From assembly GCA_020631235.1 (NCBI GenBank), contig JAHDHQ010000031.1:1-49177 (forward strand): a stretch of 49,177 nt of DNA, given 5' to 3'. The notes beneath the pieces are model-generated. The model was not told where the DNA came from, ran no database searches, and saw only the letters and a program-made list of their open reading frames with translations. Position 1 is the first letter of the stretch. Every line of letters starts with the position of its first letter. The position numbers and the translations under genes are program-made. Source of the DNA: Saprospiraceae bacterium. Lineage in GTDB: Bacteria; Bacteroidota; Bacteroidia; Chitinophagales; Saprospiraceae. Positions 26,863 to 35,429 of the stretch are shown one piece after another.

Positions 26863-27537
26863 ATGCACGGATTGCAAATCATTTATGAAGATAATCACTT
26901 AATCGCGGTTAATAAACCGAACGGGGTTTTAGTCCATGCCGACGAAACGGGCGATAAAACCTTAATGGATCAAGTCAAATTATATATAAAATGGAAATAC
27001 GAAAAACCTGGAGATGTGTTTTTAGGTTCGTTTCATAGACTTGATCGTCCGGCATCAGGAGTGGTAATATTTGCAAGAACGAGTAAAGCACTTACAAGAA
27101 TGAACAAACTAGTTCAGGAAAGGCAAGTGGAGAAAATATACTATGCTGTTACCGAAGAAAGACCTAAAGAAATCGAGCAAACATTAGTACACTACTTAAT
27201 AAAGGATAAATCAAGAAACAAATCTAAAGTTCATAAATCTCAACGTTCAGGCACTAAGCGGTCGGAGTTGAGTTACAAATTGGACGCTTATTTGGAAAAT
27301 CACTCTTTATTAAAAGTTAATCTTGTTACTGGCCGGTCGCATCAGATTAGAGCTCAACTCAAAAAAATAAATGCACCTATTTGTGGTGACCTAAAGTATG
27401 GAGCTTCAGAAAAACTGAAGTTTTACTCCATCGCATTGCATTGTGCTGAAATGAATTTTATCCATCCGGTAAAAAAAGAACCCGTATCTATCAAGTGTTC
27501 GCCACCGGATTTTCATCCTTGGACTTTATTTTTTTAA
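26863..27537 (+). CDS. RluA-family RNA pseudouridine synthase
   Basis: The 224-residue enzyme has the catalytic motif HRLDRPASG with the nucleophilic D61, the N-terminal IIYEDNHLIAVNKPNGVLVH, and the C-terminal TGRSHQIRAQL and ICGDLKYGA blocks of the RluA/RluC/RluD group. It lacks an S4 domain and is compact, like RluA or TruC-type enzymes. It isomerises uridines in rRNA or tRNA; the exact site is not predictable. It is divergent from mqnD. Confidence 0.92.
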   Translation: MHGLQIIYEDNHLIAVNKPNGVLVHADETGDKTLMDQVKLYIKWKYEKPGDVFLGSFHRLDRPASGVVIFARTSKALTRMNKLVQERQVEKIYYAVTEERPKEIEQTLVHYLIKDKSRNKSKVHKSQRSGTKRSELSYKLDAYLENHSLLKVNLVTGRSHQIRAQLKKINAPICGDLKYGASEKLKFYSIALHCAEMNFIHPVKKEPVSIKCSPPDFHPWTLFF

Positions 27538-27580
27538 AATCTAGCATCAAGTTTCTTTTCTCAAATTCTAAAAATTGAAT

Positions 27581-27588
27581 TACATTTG
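27581..27588 (+). promoter_or_regulatory. -7 promoter box of the SRP RNA
   Basis: TACATTTG matches TAnnTTTG. The predicted RNA 5' end at 27595 lies 7 bases downstream, the expected distance. Confidence 0.65.
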
Positions 27589-27594
27589 CGCTCG

Positions 27595-27685
27595 GTGAGG
27601 GCTATACGGCCAGCTCCTTCTGAACTCCCCCAGGGCAGAAATGCAGCAAGGGTAGGAGGTTGAGCGGTTCGGTGTAGTTCCTCAC
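27595..27685 (+). ncRNA. ffs: Signal recognition particle RNA (4.5S-type)
   Basis: This short SRP RNA binds Ffh and guides nascent membrane proteins to FtsY. The terminal stem GTGAGG...CCTCAC closes the molecule. The helix 8 region shows CAGG, then a GCA-GAAA-TGC tetraloop hairpin, then AGCAAGGG, matching the conserved asymmetric Ffh-binding loop and a GNRA tetraloop. A T-run follows the last stem base (27686-27691), giving factor-independent termination. No Alu domain is visible. It sits alone between the pseudouridine synthase and transaldolase genes. Confidence 0.9.
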
Positions 27686-27729
27686 TTTTTTCTTTTCCAA
27701 TTTTTTATGATTAAACCAACACGATAGCT

Positions 27730-28386
27730 ATGAAATTTTTTGTCGACACCGCCAATTTAGATCAAATTAAAGAAGCAAGAGATTTAGGCATTTTAGATGG
27801 AGTTACGACTAACCCTTCACTCATGGCAAAAGAAGGTATCAAAGGAAAAGACGCTCAATGGTCTCACTACAAGGCCATCTGTGATTTAGTAGAAGGTGAT
27901 GTATCTGCCGAAGTCATCTCTACTGATGTGGAAAACATGATTAAAGAAGGAGAAGCCTTAGCCGAAATTGCGCCAAATATTGTCGTTAAGGTACCCATGA
28001 TTAAGGACGGAGTAAAAGCTATAAGCTACTTTACGTCTAAGGGTATACGCACTAATTGCACCTTGGTTTTTTCAGCGGGCCAGGCCATTTTAGCGGCCAA
28101 AGCCGGTGCCACATACGTATCACCTTTCATTGGAAGAATCGATGATATCAGCTGGGATGGAATGCAACTCATCAGCGAAATTGCTGAAATCTACGCCATG
28201 CAAGGATTTGAAACAGAAATTTTGGCAGCATCTATTCGGAATGCAAAGCACATTGTTGATGCTGCTAGAGCTGGAACAGATGTGGTGACTTGTCCATTAT
28301 CATCTATGCTAGGTTTGCTAAAGCATCCATTAACAGATATCGGTTTAGCCAAGTTTTTAGCTGATCACAATAAAGTAAATAGCTAG
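27730..28386 (+). CDS. tal: Small (TalC-type) transaldolase
   Basis: The 218-residue protein is of the short transaldolase/fructose-6-phosphate aldolase family: [21 protein letters not shown], the Schiff-base lysine K87 in [21 protein letters not shown] and [10 protein letters not shown]133 in SPF occupies the place of the tyrosine that marks true fructose-6-phosphate aldolases, which favours transaldolase activity in the pentose phosphate pathway. It lies 44 bases after the SRP RNA and carries no visible promoter of its own closer than the SRP terminator. Confidence 0.9.
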   Translation: MKFFVDTANLDQIKEARDLGILDGVTTNPSLMAKEGIKGKDAQWSHYKAICDLVEGDVSAEVISTDVENMIKEGEALAEIAPNIVVKVPMIKDGVKAISYFTSKGIRTNCTLVFSAGQAILAAKAGATYVSPFIGRIDDISWDGMQLISEIAEIYAMQGFETEILAASIRNAKHIVDAARAGTDVVTCPLSSMLGLLKHPLTDIGLAKFLADHNKVNS

Positions 28387-28492
28387 CAAAATCTAAATTG
28401 GCCGTTTGTTTGCTTATTCTTCCCGTTCGTACTCAAGATGTAATACTGGAACTATTATACAGCTAGTATATGGCTAAATAAATGGAATTTTG

Positions 28493-28512
28493 TTGTATAA
28501 ATTAATATACAA
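28493..28512. repeat. Inverted repeat overlapping a start codon
   Basis: TTGTATA-AATTAA-TATACAA has 7-bp perfect arms and a 6-base spacer. It ends on the A of the ATG at 28512. It could be a repressor site or an mRNA hairpin that hides the start; its AT-richness lowers certainty. Confidence 0.4.
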
Positions 28513-29159
28513 TGAATCATACATTTATATCATTTGTAGCTTTTGCAATTAGCCTTTGTTTGCTTACTACTTTGAATGCTCAAGTAAGGCATGGCTTTAT
28601 GGGAGGTGCTTATCTAAGCAATTCTGTTAGTGAGTTTGCGGAAACACATGAAGGAGTAGGTATTGGATTTGATTTTACTTACACCTATTTTTCTTACATT
28701 AATGATCAGACAAAAGCAAGCTTAGATTTAGGCCTTGGGAGAGCTAAATTTGACCCGACTCAGGAAATCTTTGAATACACAGATTTTGAAGGAGATTTAA
28801 ATCGGATTAGATATTCGGATTATGGGTTTTTATCTTATTCGATGGGACTGAGTATTTATCGCGAAATTATAAACCGAGTAGAATTATTTGGTGGGTTTGA
28901 TGTGGGACAAGTATCGGTAAAATGGAGTGAATTAGATTATTTGACTGGTCCCGTGGAGCCTTTTGATGGTTATTATAGCTCAGATTATAAGGCTGGTTTT
29001 GGATATCTAGCCGGAAAAGCAGGTTTAAATGTTCTCGTTGCTGATAATATAGGTTTAGGCTATGCCTTTAAATACCGCGTAAACTATGGAGTCGAGCGAT
29101 TTTGGGGATTGACAAAAAACTACATAACCAACGGAATGCACATCTTTTTTAGATTTTAA
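28512..29159 (+). CDS. Outer-membrane beta-barrel-like protein, unknown
   Basis: The 215-residue protein has a signal peptide (cut after LNAQ, about residue 24) and then amphipathic strands rich in Gly and Tyr (MGGAYLSNSVSEF, ASLDLGLGRAKF, GLSIYREIINRVELFGGFDVG, NIGLGYAFKYRVNYG), ending in the aromatic strand MHIFFRF. This is the pattern of an 8-stranded OmpA/OmpW-like barrel. No specific family was recognised. It is followed by another exported protein 20 bases on and is probably co-transcribed with it. Confidence 0.7.
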   Translation: MNHTFISFVAFAISLCLLTTLNAQVRHGFMGGAYLSNSVSEFAETHEGVGIGFDFTYTYFSYINDQTKASLDLGLGRAKFDPTQEIFEYTDFEGDLNRIRYSDYGFLSYSMGLSIYREIINRVELFGGFDVGQVSVKWSELDYLTGPVEPFDGYYSSDYKAGFGYLAGKAGLNVLVADNIGLGYAFKYRVNYGVERFWGLTKNYITNGMHIFFRF

Positions 29160-29179
29160 TACTCAAATATAGTTTAAGT

Positions 29180-30589
29180 ATGAAGCCTATTTTTATAGTG
29201 CTAGTTGCCTTGAGTTTACAACTGGCACAAGCTCAAACAGTTGATCTTAAGTTTAGTGGCCCCTTGAAGTCTAAAGATATATTCGTTAATATGGAAGCTT
29301 TCCATTTAGAAGAAGATCATTTCCTTTTATTGCATCAAGGACCATATACAATGTCCTGGGAAACTAATCATTACATCCTAGAAAAGTATGATTTGAATGG
29401 AAAACAAATCTTTTCAAAAAAAATAGACTTTAAAATTTCAGGAGAAACATATTATCCGAATGGCTTGGTGTCTTTACAAGGGAAGGATTACATTTTTCTA
29501 TCTACTATAAAAAAGAAACATCGAACCCTTTATATCACAAGTTTAGATTCCGAACAAGGAAGTTTAGGGGATGAAATGGTAGAGTTAGGCAGCTTTAAAA
29601 TCATCGGTAAAGTAGATGGTTTCGATTCTGTTGTGTCCGCAGACGAAAACTATATGGCTATCTTCTTTGAACAAGAAAACCGAATGTTAGTACTCAATGA
29701 AAATCTAGATATAGAACGGACAATAGAGACTAATTTTAAGTTTAATAATCCAGTTTATTCTACAAAAGGAAATAGTCAACATTTTATTATTCGAAATAAT
29801 GGTGATGTTATTGCCTACAACGATAATGGGAAAAAAGCGGGTTTTATAGAATTATATTCATCTAATGGTGAATATAAAACCATATCTTTTGATCAGAAAC
29901 TCAGTTATTCAAATAAGTCTGGATCCATTTGTTTTGCAGAAATAAATGATGATGCTTGGGCCATTGCAGGAGTCTATGTAGCTGCCAAAGGGAAAGTTGA
30001 TTTTAGAGGCGTTTTTGCACAAACCTTTGATAATAAAGGTAAGATGATACAATCTATAAAAGCTCCTTTTTCTAGTATGGATTTTCCACTTACTGATAAA
30101 CGAATTTCGGGTGGATTACCTCATTATGCAAAAGGTAATATTGTACAAACTAGTATCTCTAATATAGATAGGAATAGAGCTTATTTTGAACTGGACTTAA
30201 CCATAGACGAACTATCAGCTTCTACATTTAGACGAAGCATCGTTGCTGCCTTTCCAGTCAAGAATTATGAATTTCAGGAAGCTGTGGTGCTGCAAGCTCC
30301 GATGGTCGATTTATTACGAACAAAAAACGACATTGAATCACTAAACCCATTTACTGAAGGAAGTACTAAGACCTACGATATTTACACGGTAAATAATGTG
30401 CTAGGAAATAATTATTCCTTTTACATCACAAGGAAGTCTAATCCAGGTGTTGGTAAAAAACTGTTTGACACAAAAGATGATCGCCTTAAAAACAAACACC
30501 TACATTCTCGTTTGTACAATGGTGATGACTATAGCCTTGCCTTGTTTTTTAGTGAGAAAAAATATGAGTTTGTTATAATCAGTCCCTAA
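29180..30589 (+). CDS. Exported protein of unknown function, propeller-like
   Basis: The 469-residue protein has a signal peptide (MKPIFIVLVALSLQLAQAQ). The mature part is made of repeated beta segments (FLLLHQGPYTMSWE, ILEKYDLNGKQIFSKKI, MLVLNENLDIERTIE, FAQTFDNKGKMIQSIK) that resemble propeller blades, without a sorting domain at the end (last residues KYEFVIISP). It therefore probably stays in the periplasm or at the outer membrane. No catalytic motif is visible. It likely works with the barrel protein encoded just upstream. Confidence 0.65.
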   Translation: MKPIFIVLVALSLQLAQAQTVDLKFSGPLKSKDIFVNMEAFHLEEDHFLLLHQGPYTMSWETNHYILEKYDLNGKQIFSKKIDFKISGETYYPNGLVSLQGKDYIFLSTIKKKHRTLYITSLDSEQGSLGDEMVELGSFKIIGKVDGFDSVVSADENYMAIFFEQENRMLVLNENLDIERTIETNFKFNNPVYSTKGNSQHFIIRNNGDVIAYNDNGKKAGFIELYSSNGEYKTISFDQKLSYSNKSGSICFAEINDDAWAIAGVYVAAKGKVDFRGVFAQTFDNKGKMIQSIKAPFSSMDFPLTDKRISGGLPHYAKGNIVQTSISNIDRNRAYFELDLTIDELSASTFRRSIVAAFPVKNYEFQEAVVLQAPMVDLLRTKNDIESLNPFTEGSTKTYDIYTVNNVLGNNYSFYITRKSNPGVGKKLFDTKDDRLKNKHLHSRLYNGDDYSLALFFSEKKYEFVIISP

Positions 30590-30619
30590 TCCTCATCACC
30601 CATAAAATCAAAAATTAGC

Positions 30620-31480
30620 TTAGATCAGCTTAAGGACTTTTTCTATGAGTGCTTCCACTGCTTTTGCTGGTGCTTTGGAAAACTCGCCATTAACTCGATT
30701 AGCTAATAAAGCATTACAAGAAATAGCTTGATGACCTAGTAGATTAGCTAATAAATAGATGCCCGCTGTTTCCATTTCTAAGTTTGTTAAACGATCTTCA
30801 GGCATTTCCACTTTGGCTAAGCCATCTAAATCGGTGACACTTGTTTTTAATCGCAATGACCTGCCCTGAGGAGCATAAAAACCAGGAGCGGTTAAGGTTA
30901 TCCCTCGCATAAAACCAGCAGCTGTAAAACGCTCGACCAAAGATTCTTCGGCTTGCGCACAATAAGGAAACACTTGATGATGATTAGACCAATTTTCTTT
31001 AAATCTGCTATTTATAGCCTTTTCTCTGTCATTCATAGTATAGAGATAGTAATGAGCTAAACCACCTAAACCAATAGCAAAAGAGCTCACTAATAAACTA
31101 TCGACAGGGATGTCTGCTTGCAATGTACCGGATGTACCTATTCTAATAAACTGGAGGCTTGTATGTGTTTTTTTAATGGCACGGCTTTCAAAATCTATAT
31201 TAACTAATGCGTCTAGTTCATTGAAAACTATATCGATATTGTCAGTGCCGATGCCGGTAGAGATAACAGTTATACGCTTTTGTTGATAGCTGCCAGTGAC
31301 AGTCCTAAACTCGCGACACCTACGATCAAATTCGATGCTTTCAAAATGTGTAGTTAGCATATCTATCCGTTCAGGATCACCCACAGTAATGATTGTTTGG
31401 GCTATTTCAGAGGGAAATAGTTTTAAATGATAAATACTGCCATCTGGATTTAAAATTAACTCGGAAGGAGATAAATACAT
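30620..31480 (-). CDS. Nucleoside phosphorylase, uridine-phosphorylase-like
   Basis: The 286-residue enzyme belongs to the NP-I family: IITVGDPERIDMLTTHF, a phosphate-binding VISTGIGTDNIDIV, FIRIGTSGTLQADIPVDSLLVSS and the ribose-binding NLEMETAGIYLLANLL. It splits nucleosides with phosphate to base and ribose-1-phosphate in salvage; the pattern is nearer uridine phosphorylase than purine phosphorylase. It is divergent from the ArsC-like gene with overlapping promoters. Confidence 0.85.
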   Translation of the reverse strand: MYLSPSELILNPDGSIYHLKLFPSEIAQTIITVGDPERIDMLTTHFESIEFDRRCREFRTVTGSYQQKRITVISTGIGTDNIDIVFNELDALVNIDFESRAIKKTHTSLQFIRIGTSGTLQADIPVDSLLVSSFAIGLGGLAHYYLYTMNDREKAINSRFKENWSNHHQVFPYCAQAEESLVERFTAAGFMRGITLTAPGFYAPQGRSLRLKTSVTDLDGLAKVEMPEDRLTNLEMETAGIYLLANLLGHQAISCNALLANRVNGEFSKAPAKAVEALIEKVLKLI

Positions 31481-31510
31481 TTGTTTACTTTTGCTTCAAA
31501 GACAAATGTA
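31476..31510. promoter_or_regulatory. Overlapping divergent promoters
   Basis: Plus-strand -7 boxes TACATTTG (31476-31483) and TACTTTTG (31486-31493) face the ArsC-like gene. A minus-strand box, CAAATGTA at 31503-31510, faces the nucleoside phosphorylase. Start sites would lie within about 20 bases of each other, so the two genes probably compete for polymerase. No -33 TTG was confirmed. Confidence 0.45.
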
Positions 31511-31515
31511 TAAAA

Positions 31516-31863
31516 ATGAAAATGAAGGCATACATTCTAAACAGTTGTAACACTTGTCAACGCATCTTAAAAGAAGTAGCTTGGAAAGGTGAAGTGCAAA
31601 ATATTAAGGAGGAGAATATTGATGAAACAACATTGGACAAAATAGCCGCATCGTTAGGAGCTTACGAGCAGGTGTTTAGTAGGAGAGCAATGAAGTACAG
31701 AAGTCTCGGGCTCAACGAAATGGATTTAAAGGAAGAAGATTATAGAAAATATATTTTAGAAGAATACACTTTTTTAAAACGACCTGTATTTGTGATAGGC
31801 GAACAATATTTTGCAGGAAATACAAAGAAGACAGTGGCAGCTATCAAGGAAGCATTGGCTTAA
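31516..31863 (+). CDS. ArsC/Spx-like thioredoxin-fold protein
   Basis: The protein of about 115 residues starts at MKMKAYILNSCNTC; the earlier in-frame ATG at 31393 would lie inside the divergent gene and upstream of the promoter. C11 and C14 form a CNTC site followed by the ArsC/Spx-type fold (VFSRRAMKYRSLGL, EDYRKYILEEYTFLKRPVFVIGEQYFAGNTKKTV). The typical ArsC lysine/arginine set cannot be fully confirmed. It is probably a thiol-redox protein; real arsenate reduction is doubtful because no ars genes are nearby. Confidence 0.8.
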   Translation: MKMKAYILNSCNTCQRILKEVAWKGEVQNIKEENIDETTLDKIAASLGAYEQVFSRRAMKYRSLGLNEMDLKEEDYRKYILEEYTFLKRPVFVIGEQYFAGNTKKTVAAIKEALA

Positions 31864-32354
31864 TTGCAGCGTAAGTATAAAGTCTCACTCGTTATCGTAT
31901 TACTTTGATTGCCCGCACGATCTTTAATGTAAATGTCTAAAGTCAAACTATCTAATGGATATTGTGCTGGAAATTCGCAAGGAGGAATATTATCAGGAAA
32001 CAAACAACAAGTTTCAAACAAGGTAAGCTCTAAATCAATAAAAACACCTTTAGAGGATACTCCTTCAGGTACTTTCGGGATTAGTTTTTCTTGATCATAC
32101 AAATTACCTGTTCTATTGTCGAAAACGAAGAGATTGAATACACCATCTTCAGGATCATTGCCTATATCTCCATCACCATCTTCCACATGGAAAAATAGGG
32201 TGAGAAAGTCTTCTGTTCCTGTACCTTGGTTTAGTGTATCTTTACTTATGCCTCGATATTCGATCGACGGTATTTCCGATAAACTCGGACCTTGGACACA
32301 GGCCATTAAGCCGCAAAAACAAAATAAAATAAAAGCTCTACCAAGGATTTGCAT
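31860..32354 (-). CDS. Lipoprotein of unknown function
   Basis: The 164-residue protein has a lipoprotein signal (FCFCGLMAC). The mature part is beta-rich with an acidic Ca-loop-like stretch HVEDGDGDIGNDPEDG and two Cys pairs (ETCCLFPDNIPPC and a final LRC). Proteins with this DGDGDIG core are widespread in Bacteroidota and have no assigned role. It converges with the ArsC-like gene (four-base overlap) and is divergent from the LuxE-like gene. Confidence 0.7.
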   Translation of the reverse strand: MQILGRAFILFCFCGLMACVQGPSLSEIPSIEYRGISKDTLNQGTGTEDFLTLFFHVEDGDGDIGNDPEDGVFNLFVFDNRTGNLYDQEKLIPKVPEGVSSKGVFIDLELTLFETCCLFPDNIPPCEFPAQYPLDSLTLDIYIKDRAGNQSNTITSETLYLRCN

Positions 32355-32380
32355 AAATTCGTTAGTTATAATATAGCGTA

Positions 32381-33373
32381 TTGAATATCACAAAGATTCA
32401 ACATATCGTTCAGGATTACAAACGCGGAATCATCGATTTTGATTCTGTAGCTATGGAAATTTATTTATTCCAATATAAGCATAATCCTGTTTACCGACAA
32501 TTTTGTGATTTAATTCATCGGACTCCAGCTGTCGTTCGGTCATATGACAATATACCTTTTTTACCGATCGAATTTTTTAAATCTCATACAATAAAAACAG
32601 GGAATTGGAATGCTGAATGTATCTATGAAAGCAGTGGCACGACAAGCGAGACTACTTCCAGACATCATATTTACCAGCTTTCAAGTTATTTAGAAAATGC
32701 AGTTAAAAGCTTCGAACAACGATTTGGAGGTTTAGAGGGCAGCATTATCTTGGGTCTATTACCATCATATTTAGAAAGACAAAATGCCTCCCTTGTAGCT
32801 ATGGTGGATCATTTTATTAAGCGCAGCAATAGGCAAGAAAGTGGCTTTTATCTAGATGATCATGCCGCTTTATTTGAGGTGATAGAACAAAATCAAGAAG
32901 CAGCACATATTGTATTATTTGGAGTCAGTTACGCACTGCTGGATTATGTAGAGCATTATCAGCATGATCACTTACAGAACTTCCATCTAATAGAGACAGG
33001 TGGAATGAAAGGTAGGAGGGAAGAGATCACAAAAGATGCCATGTATGTCCAATTAAAATCGGGCTTTCCACTTAATCAAATTGATTCTGAATATGGAATG
33101 ACTGAACTTTTATCTCAGGCATATACTATAGAAGAAACATGGTTTAGCTGTCCAGAAACGATGCAAGTGCATATGACTCAAATCAATGACCCATTCCAAA
33201 AAACAAACATGGGTAAAACGGGCTTAATAAACGTCATTGACCTAATGAATTTCCACAGTTGTAGTTTTATATCTACTCAAGATCTGGGAAAGCAGAGAGA
33301 AGATAACTCCTTTCAAGTACTAGGAAGATTAGACCATTCGGATATTCGAGGATGCAATTTATTAGTACAGTAA
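32381..33373 (+). CDS. LuxE/PaaK-like acyl-activating ligase
   Basis: The 330-residue protein resembles the acyl-protein synthetase LuxE: an N-terminal helix region (YKHNPVYRQFCDLI, FLPIEFFKSHTIKTG), the adenylate-forming loop YESSGTTSETTSRH, and SEYGMTELLSQAYT with the C-terminal GLINVIDL and STQDLGKQ. Such stand-alone proteins in Bacteroidota presumably activate a carboxylic acid as an acyl-adenylate and transfer it; the acid is unknown. The start is TTG at 32381; no ATG in frame would keep the N-terminus. There is no lux gene nearby. Confidence 0.8.
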   Translation: MNITKIQHIVQDYKRGIIDFDSVAMEIYLFQYKHNPVYRQFCDLIHRTPAVVRSYDNIPFLPIEFFKSHTIKTGNWNAECIYESSGTTSETTSRHHIYQLSSYLENAVKSFEQRFGGLEGSIILGLLPSYLERQNASLVAMVDHFIKRSNRQESGFYLDDHAALFEVIEQNQEAAHIVLFGVSYALLDYVEHYQHDHLQNFHLIETGGMKGRREEITKDAMYVQLKSGFPLNQIDSEYGMTELLSQAYTIEETWFSCPETMQVHMTQINDPFQKTNMGKTGLINVIDLMNFHSCSFISTQDLGKQREDNSFQVLGRLDHSDIRGCNLLVQ

Positions 33374-34618
33374 CTAGTTAAAAGTCGAGAATCCATCGCT
33401 GATCCATTCAGCAAGCGCCTGGCGATTAGCCACATATTTTATCCGCTTCTGGTCATTACTGTTATTGATATTTCCTAATTCCAAGAAAACGATCGGCGGT
33501 AAAGTATTGCGTACAACATAAAGATTTCTGCCTTTTACAAAACCATCATAACCTCTGCCTTTTTGAAATTGTTCGTATTTAGAACTGAAGGTTGCGAGCA
33601 TATGTTCGGCTAGATCTTTTCCTGTTTTTCCATTTTTGTAATGATAGAAAAACACATCCCTTCTTTTATCCTTATGATTAGAGTCGATATGCAGTGATAT
33701 AGCATATTGTTCTTTAATTCCTTTAGCCTTATAGCTATTGTACAGTTGGTTTACTTTCGATACACGTTGGTTTAACCTTTTAATTTGATCTAAAGGTATT
33801 TTAACAGTGCCCATACAAAGTTCATCATTGTCACATGCTAAGATTTCTTCATCTCGAATACCATCTTTGTCTTGTATAATGATATGGACTGTAGCTCCTT
33901 TTTCCATTAAGTCTTTAGCTAGTCGTAAGGCGATGTCATATGCATACTCGTCTTCGCAAAGTGTTTTTGGGCAAGTATTACACATGGCGCCTGGATCCGG
34001 ACCACCGTGTCCACTGATTACATAGTAAACTTTGTTTTTTAGGGACTCATCTTTGATGGTAACATGCTTGTACTTATCTCCAAAAATGGGTTGCACCCTA
34101 ATGTTACCTTTTGCGATTTTACTAGGACTACCAGCTTTTTGCTCAGTTTTCTTCGTGGTATTACTATTTTTTTTAGTCGTTTTAGATGTAGTGGCTAATG
34201 CGCCATCATAACAATTAACTAAGTGATGAGGGACCCATAGAATTTTACTATCAGTGTACATCGTTTTTCTTAGTTTTTTCTTTTGGATGTCTTCATTATA
34301 TTGTTTAATGGCGACAGCCTGTTCCCAGTCTGAAATATGGAGGGTAGAACGTATAGAAGTCCCATTATACTGCACAATTTCTATGGGAAGGAAATATTCT
34401 AATTCGTAGCTTAATGAAGTATTTTGGTCAATGTCGTTTAACTCGAAAAACTTTTGCAAATTACAATTTTGATTATCGAGGTTATACCTTCTCATAAGAG
34501 CATAGCTGCCTTCTCCTTTTTGTACACGCACTTTTAGATAGTAAGATTCGAAGGCAGAAACTTGGAAAGACAACAGTATAAAGAATGCTGTCAATAATCG
34601 GATTTTGAGCATTAACAT
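33374..34618 (-). CDS. N-acetylmuramoyl-L-alanine amidase (Amidase_3)
   Basis: This exported enzyme (414 residues from the chosen start) has a signal peptide (MLMLKIRLLTAFFILLSFQVSAF), an N-terminal LysM-like segment (YYLKVRVQKGEGSYALMRRY...FELNDI), a linker rich in Lys/Thr/Ser, and the zinc amidase domain: VISGHGG, EDEYAYDIALRLA, SLHIDS and FLELGNINN supply the H, E, H ligands and catalytic Glu. It cuts the peptide from muramic acid in peptidoglycan. The upstream ATG at 34645 falls inside the -7 box, so 34618 (or 34612) is the better start. Confidence 0.88.
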   Translation of the reverse strand: MLMLKIRLLTAFFILLSFQVSAFESYYLKVRVQKGEGSYALMRRYNLDNQNCNLQKFFELNDIDQNTSLSYELEYFLPIEIVQYNGTSIRSTLHISDWEQAVAIKQYNEDIQKKKLRKTMYTDSKILWVPHHLVNCYDGALATTSKTTKKNSNTTKKTEQKAGSPSKIAKGNIRVQPIFGDKYKHVTIKDESLKNKVYYVISGHGGPDPGAMCNTCPKTLCEDEYAYDIALRLAKDLMEKGATVHIIIQDKDGIRDEEILACDNDELCMGTVKIPLDQIKRLNQRVSKVNQLYNSYKAKGIKEQYAISLHIDSNHKDKRRDVFFYHYKNGKTGKDLAEHMLATFSSKYEQFQKGRGYDGFVKGRNLYVVRNTLPPIVFLELGNINNSNDQKRIKYVANRQALAEWISDGFSTFN

Positions 34619-34642
34619 AACATGGGTTTTTAAGGTCGTATA

Positions 34643-34672
34643 CAAAAATACTATAATATATTAATATTTCAA
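34643..34672 (-). promoter_or_regulatory. Promoter of the amidase gene
   Basis: On the minus strand TTG (34672-34670) lies 19 bases before TATTTTTG (34650-34643), a full Bacteroidota promoter. The start site near 34636 gives a leader of about 18 bases and excludes the ATG at 34645. Confidence 0.65.
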
Positions 34673-34740
34673 CTAACTAGCTAAAAAATAATTAGTTATG
34701 TATATATTAATTATTTAATATGATTAATTTATTTATATGT

Positions 34741-34748
34741 TATCTTTG
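34741..34748 (+). promoter_or_regulatory. -7 box of the ccmBCD-gdh operon
   Basis: TATCTTTG matches TAnnTTTG exactly in very AT-rich DNA. The start site would be near 34755, at or after the first ATG (34754), which favours the Met at 34769 for ccmB unless the message is leaderless. Confidence 0.5.
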
Positions 34749-34768
34749 CATATATGGCAAGTCAGTTA

Positions 34769-35416
34769 ATGCAGGTCTATAAGTTGATACAAAAGGAATT
34801 TAAGCTAGAGTTCCGTAAGCGAGTGAGCTTAGCCTCAGTGTTGTTATTTTTAGTATCATCAACTTACATTTGCTACAAGGTTTTTATAAACATCAATGGA
34901 CTCGCTTGGATTTCCTTATTTTGGATCATTTTATTGTTTGCTTCTATAAACCTCATTCAAAGGACTTTTAACCAAAATTATGTACGTCGTAAATGGATCT
35001 ACTATACGTTTTACGAACCTACTTTAGTGTATGTAAGTAAGTTTTTATACAACCTCTTTTTTCTGCTTATTATCGCGACTCTACTTTTGTTTCTAATGAA
35101 TATGTTTTTTGAAAACTTCATTCGTCTTCCTCGATTATTTATGTCGGGTTTGTTATTGGGTACTATTGGTATTACAGGAGTGATGACTTTTGTTTCTTCC
35201 ATAGTGATGCATGCAGAAAATAATGGGGTTTTGATGAGTATCTTAGCAATGCCTTTAACTTTACCAGTAATATTGTTAGCTGTAAAAGTGCATGCAGTTA
35301 GTTTTTCTTTGATTCAAGATACAGCTGTGGCTAGTGATCTTTGGTTGTTGGGAGGTATTGATTTATTAATTTTTGGTTTGGGGATCATGCTTTTCCCTAA
35401 TATGTGGAAAGCATAA
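34769..35416 (+). CDS. ccmB: Heme exporter subunit CcmB
   Basis: The protein of 215 residues (220 from the alternative start at 34754) has six hydrophobic segments and the family's opening QVYKLIQKEFKLEFRKR and internal INLIQRTFNQNYVRRKW. CcmB is the membrane part of the CcmAB ABC complex that releases holo-CcmE in cytochrome c maturation. CcmA (the ATPase) is not in the window. The start at 34769 fits the promoter position better. The stop lies 13 bases before ccmC. Confidence 0.85.
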   Translation: MQVYKLIQKEFKLEFRKRVSLASVLLFLVSSTYICYKVFININGLAWISLFWIILLFASINLIQRTFNQNYVRRKWIYYTFYEPTLVYVSKFLYNLFFLLIIATLLLFLMNMFFENFIRLPRLFMSGLLLGTIGITGVMTFVSSIVMHAENNGVLMSILAMPLTLPVILLAVKVHAVSFSLIQDTAVASDLWLLGGIDLLIFGLGIMLFPNMWKA

Positions 35417-35429
35417 AAATGATATACTT

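Noticed and set aside
30620-31480. Futalosine hydrolase (mqnB) to match mqnD
   Set aside because: Motifs fit uridine-phosphorylase-like enzymes better, and it is not linked to mqnD.
31393-31515. Longer N-terminus for the ArsC-like protein
   Set aside because: It would start inside the divergent nucleoside phosphorylase gene and before the -7 boxes; the core fold begins at MKMKAY.
31516-31863. Arsenate resistance
   Set aside because: No arsR, arsB or acr3 genes are adjacent and the fold is shared with Spx-type proteins.
32381-33373. Bioluminescence (lux) function for the LuxE-like gene
   Set aside because: No luciferase or reductase genes are nearby; stand-alone LuxE/PaaK-like proteins are common in non-luminous Bacteroidota.
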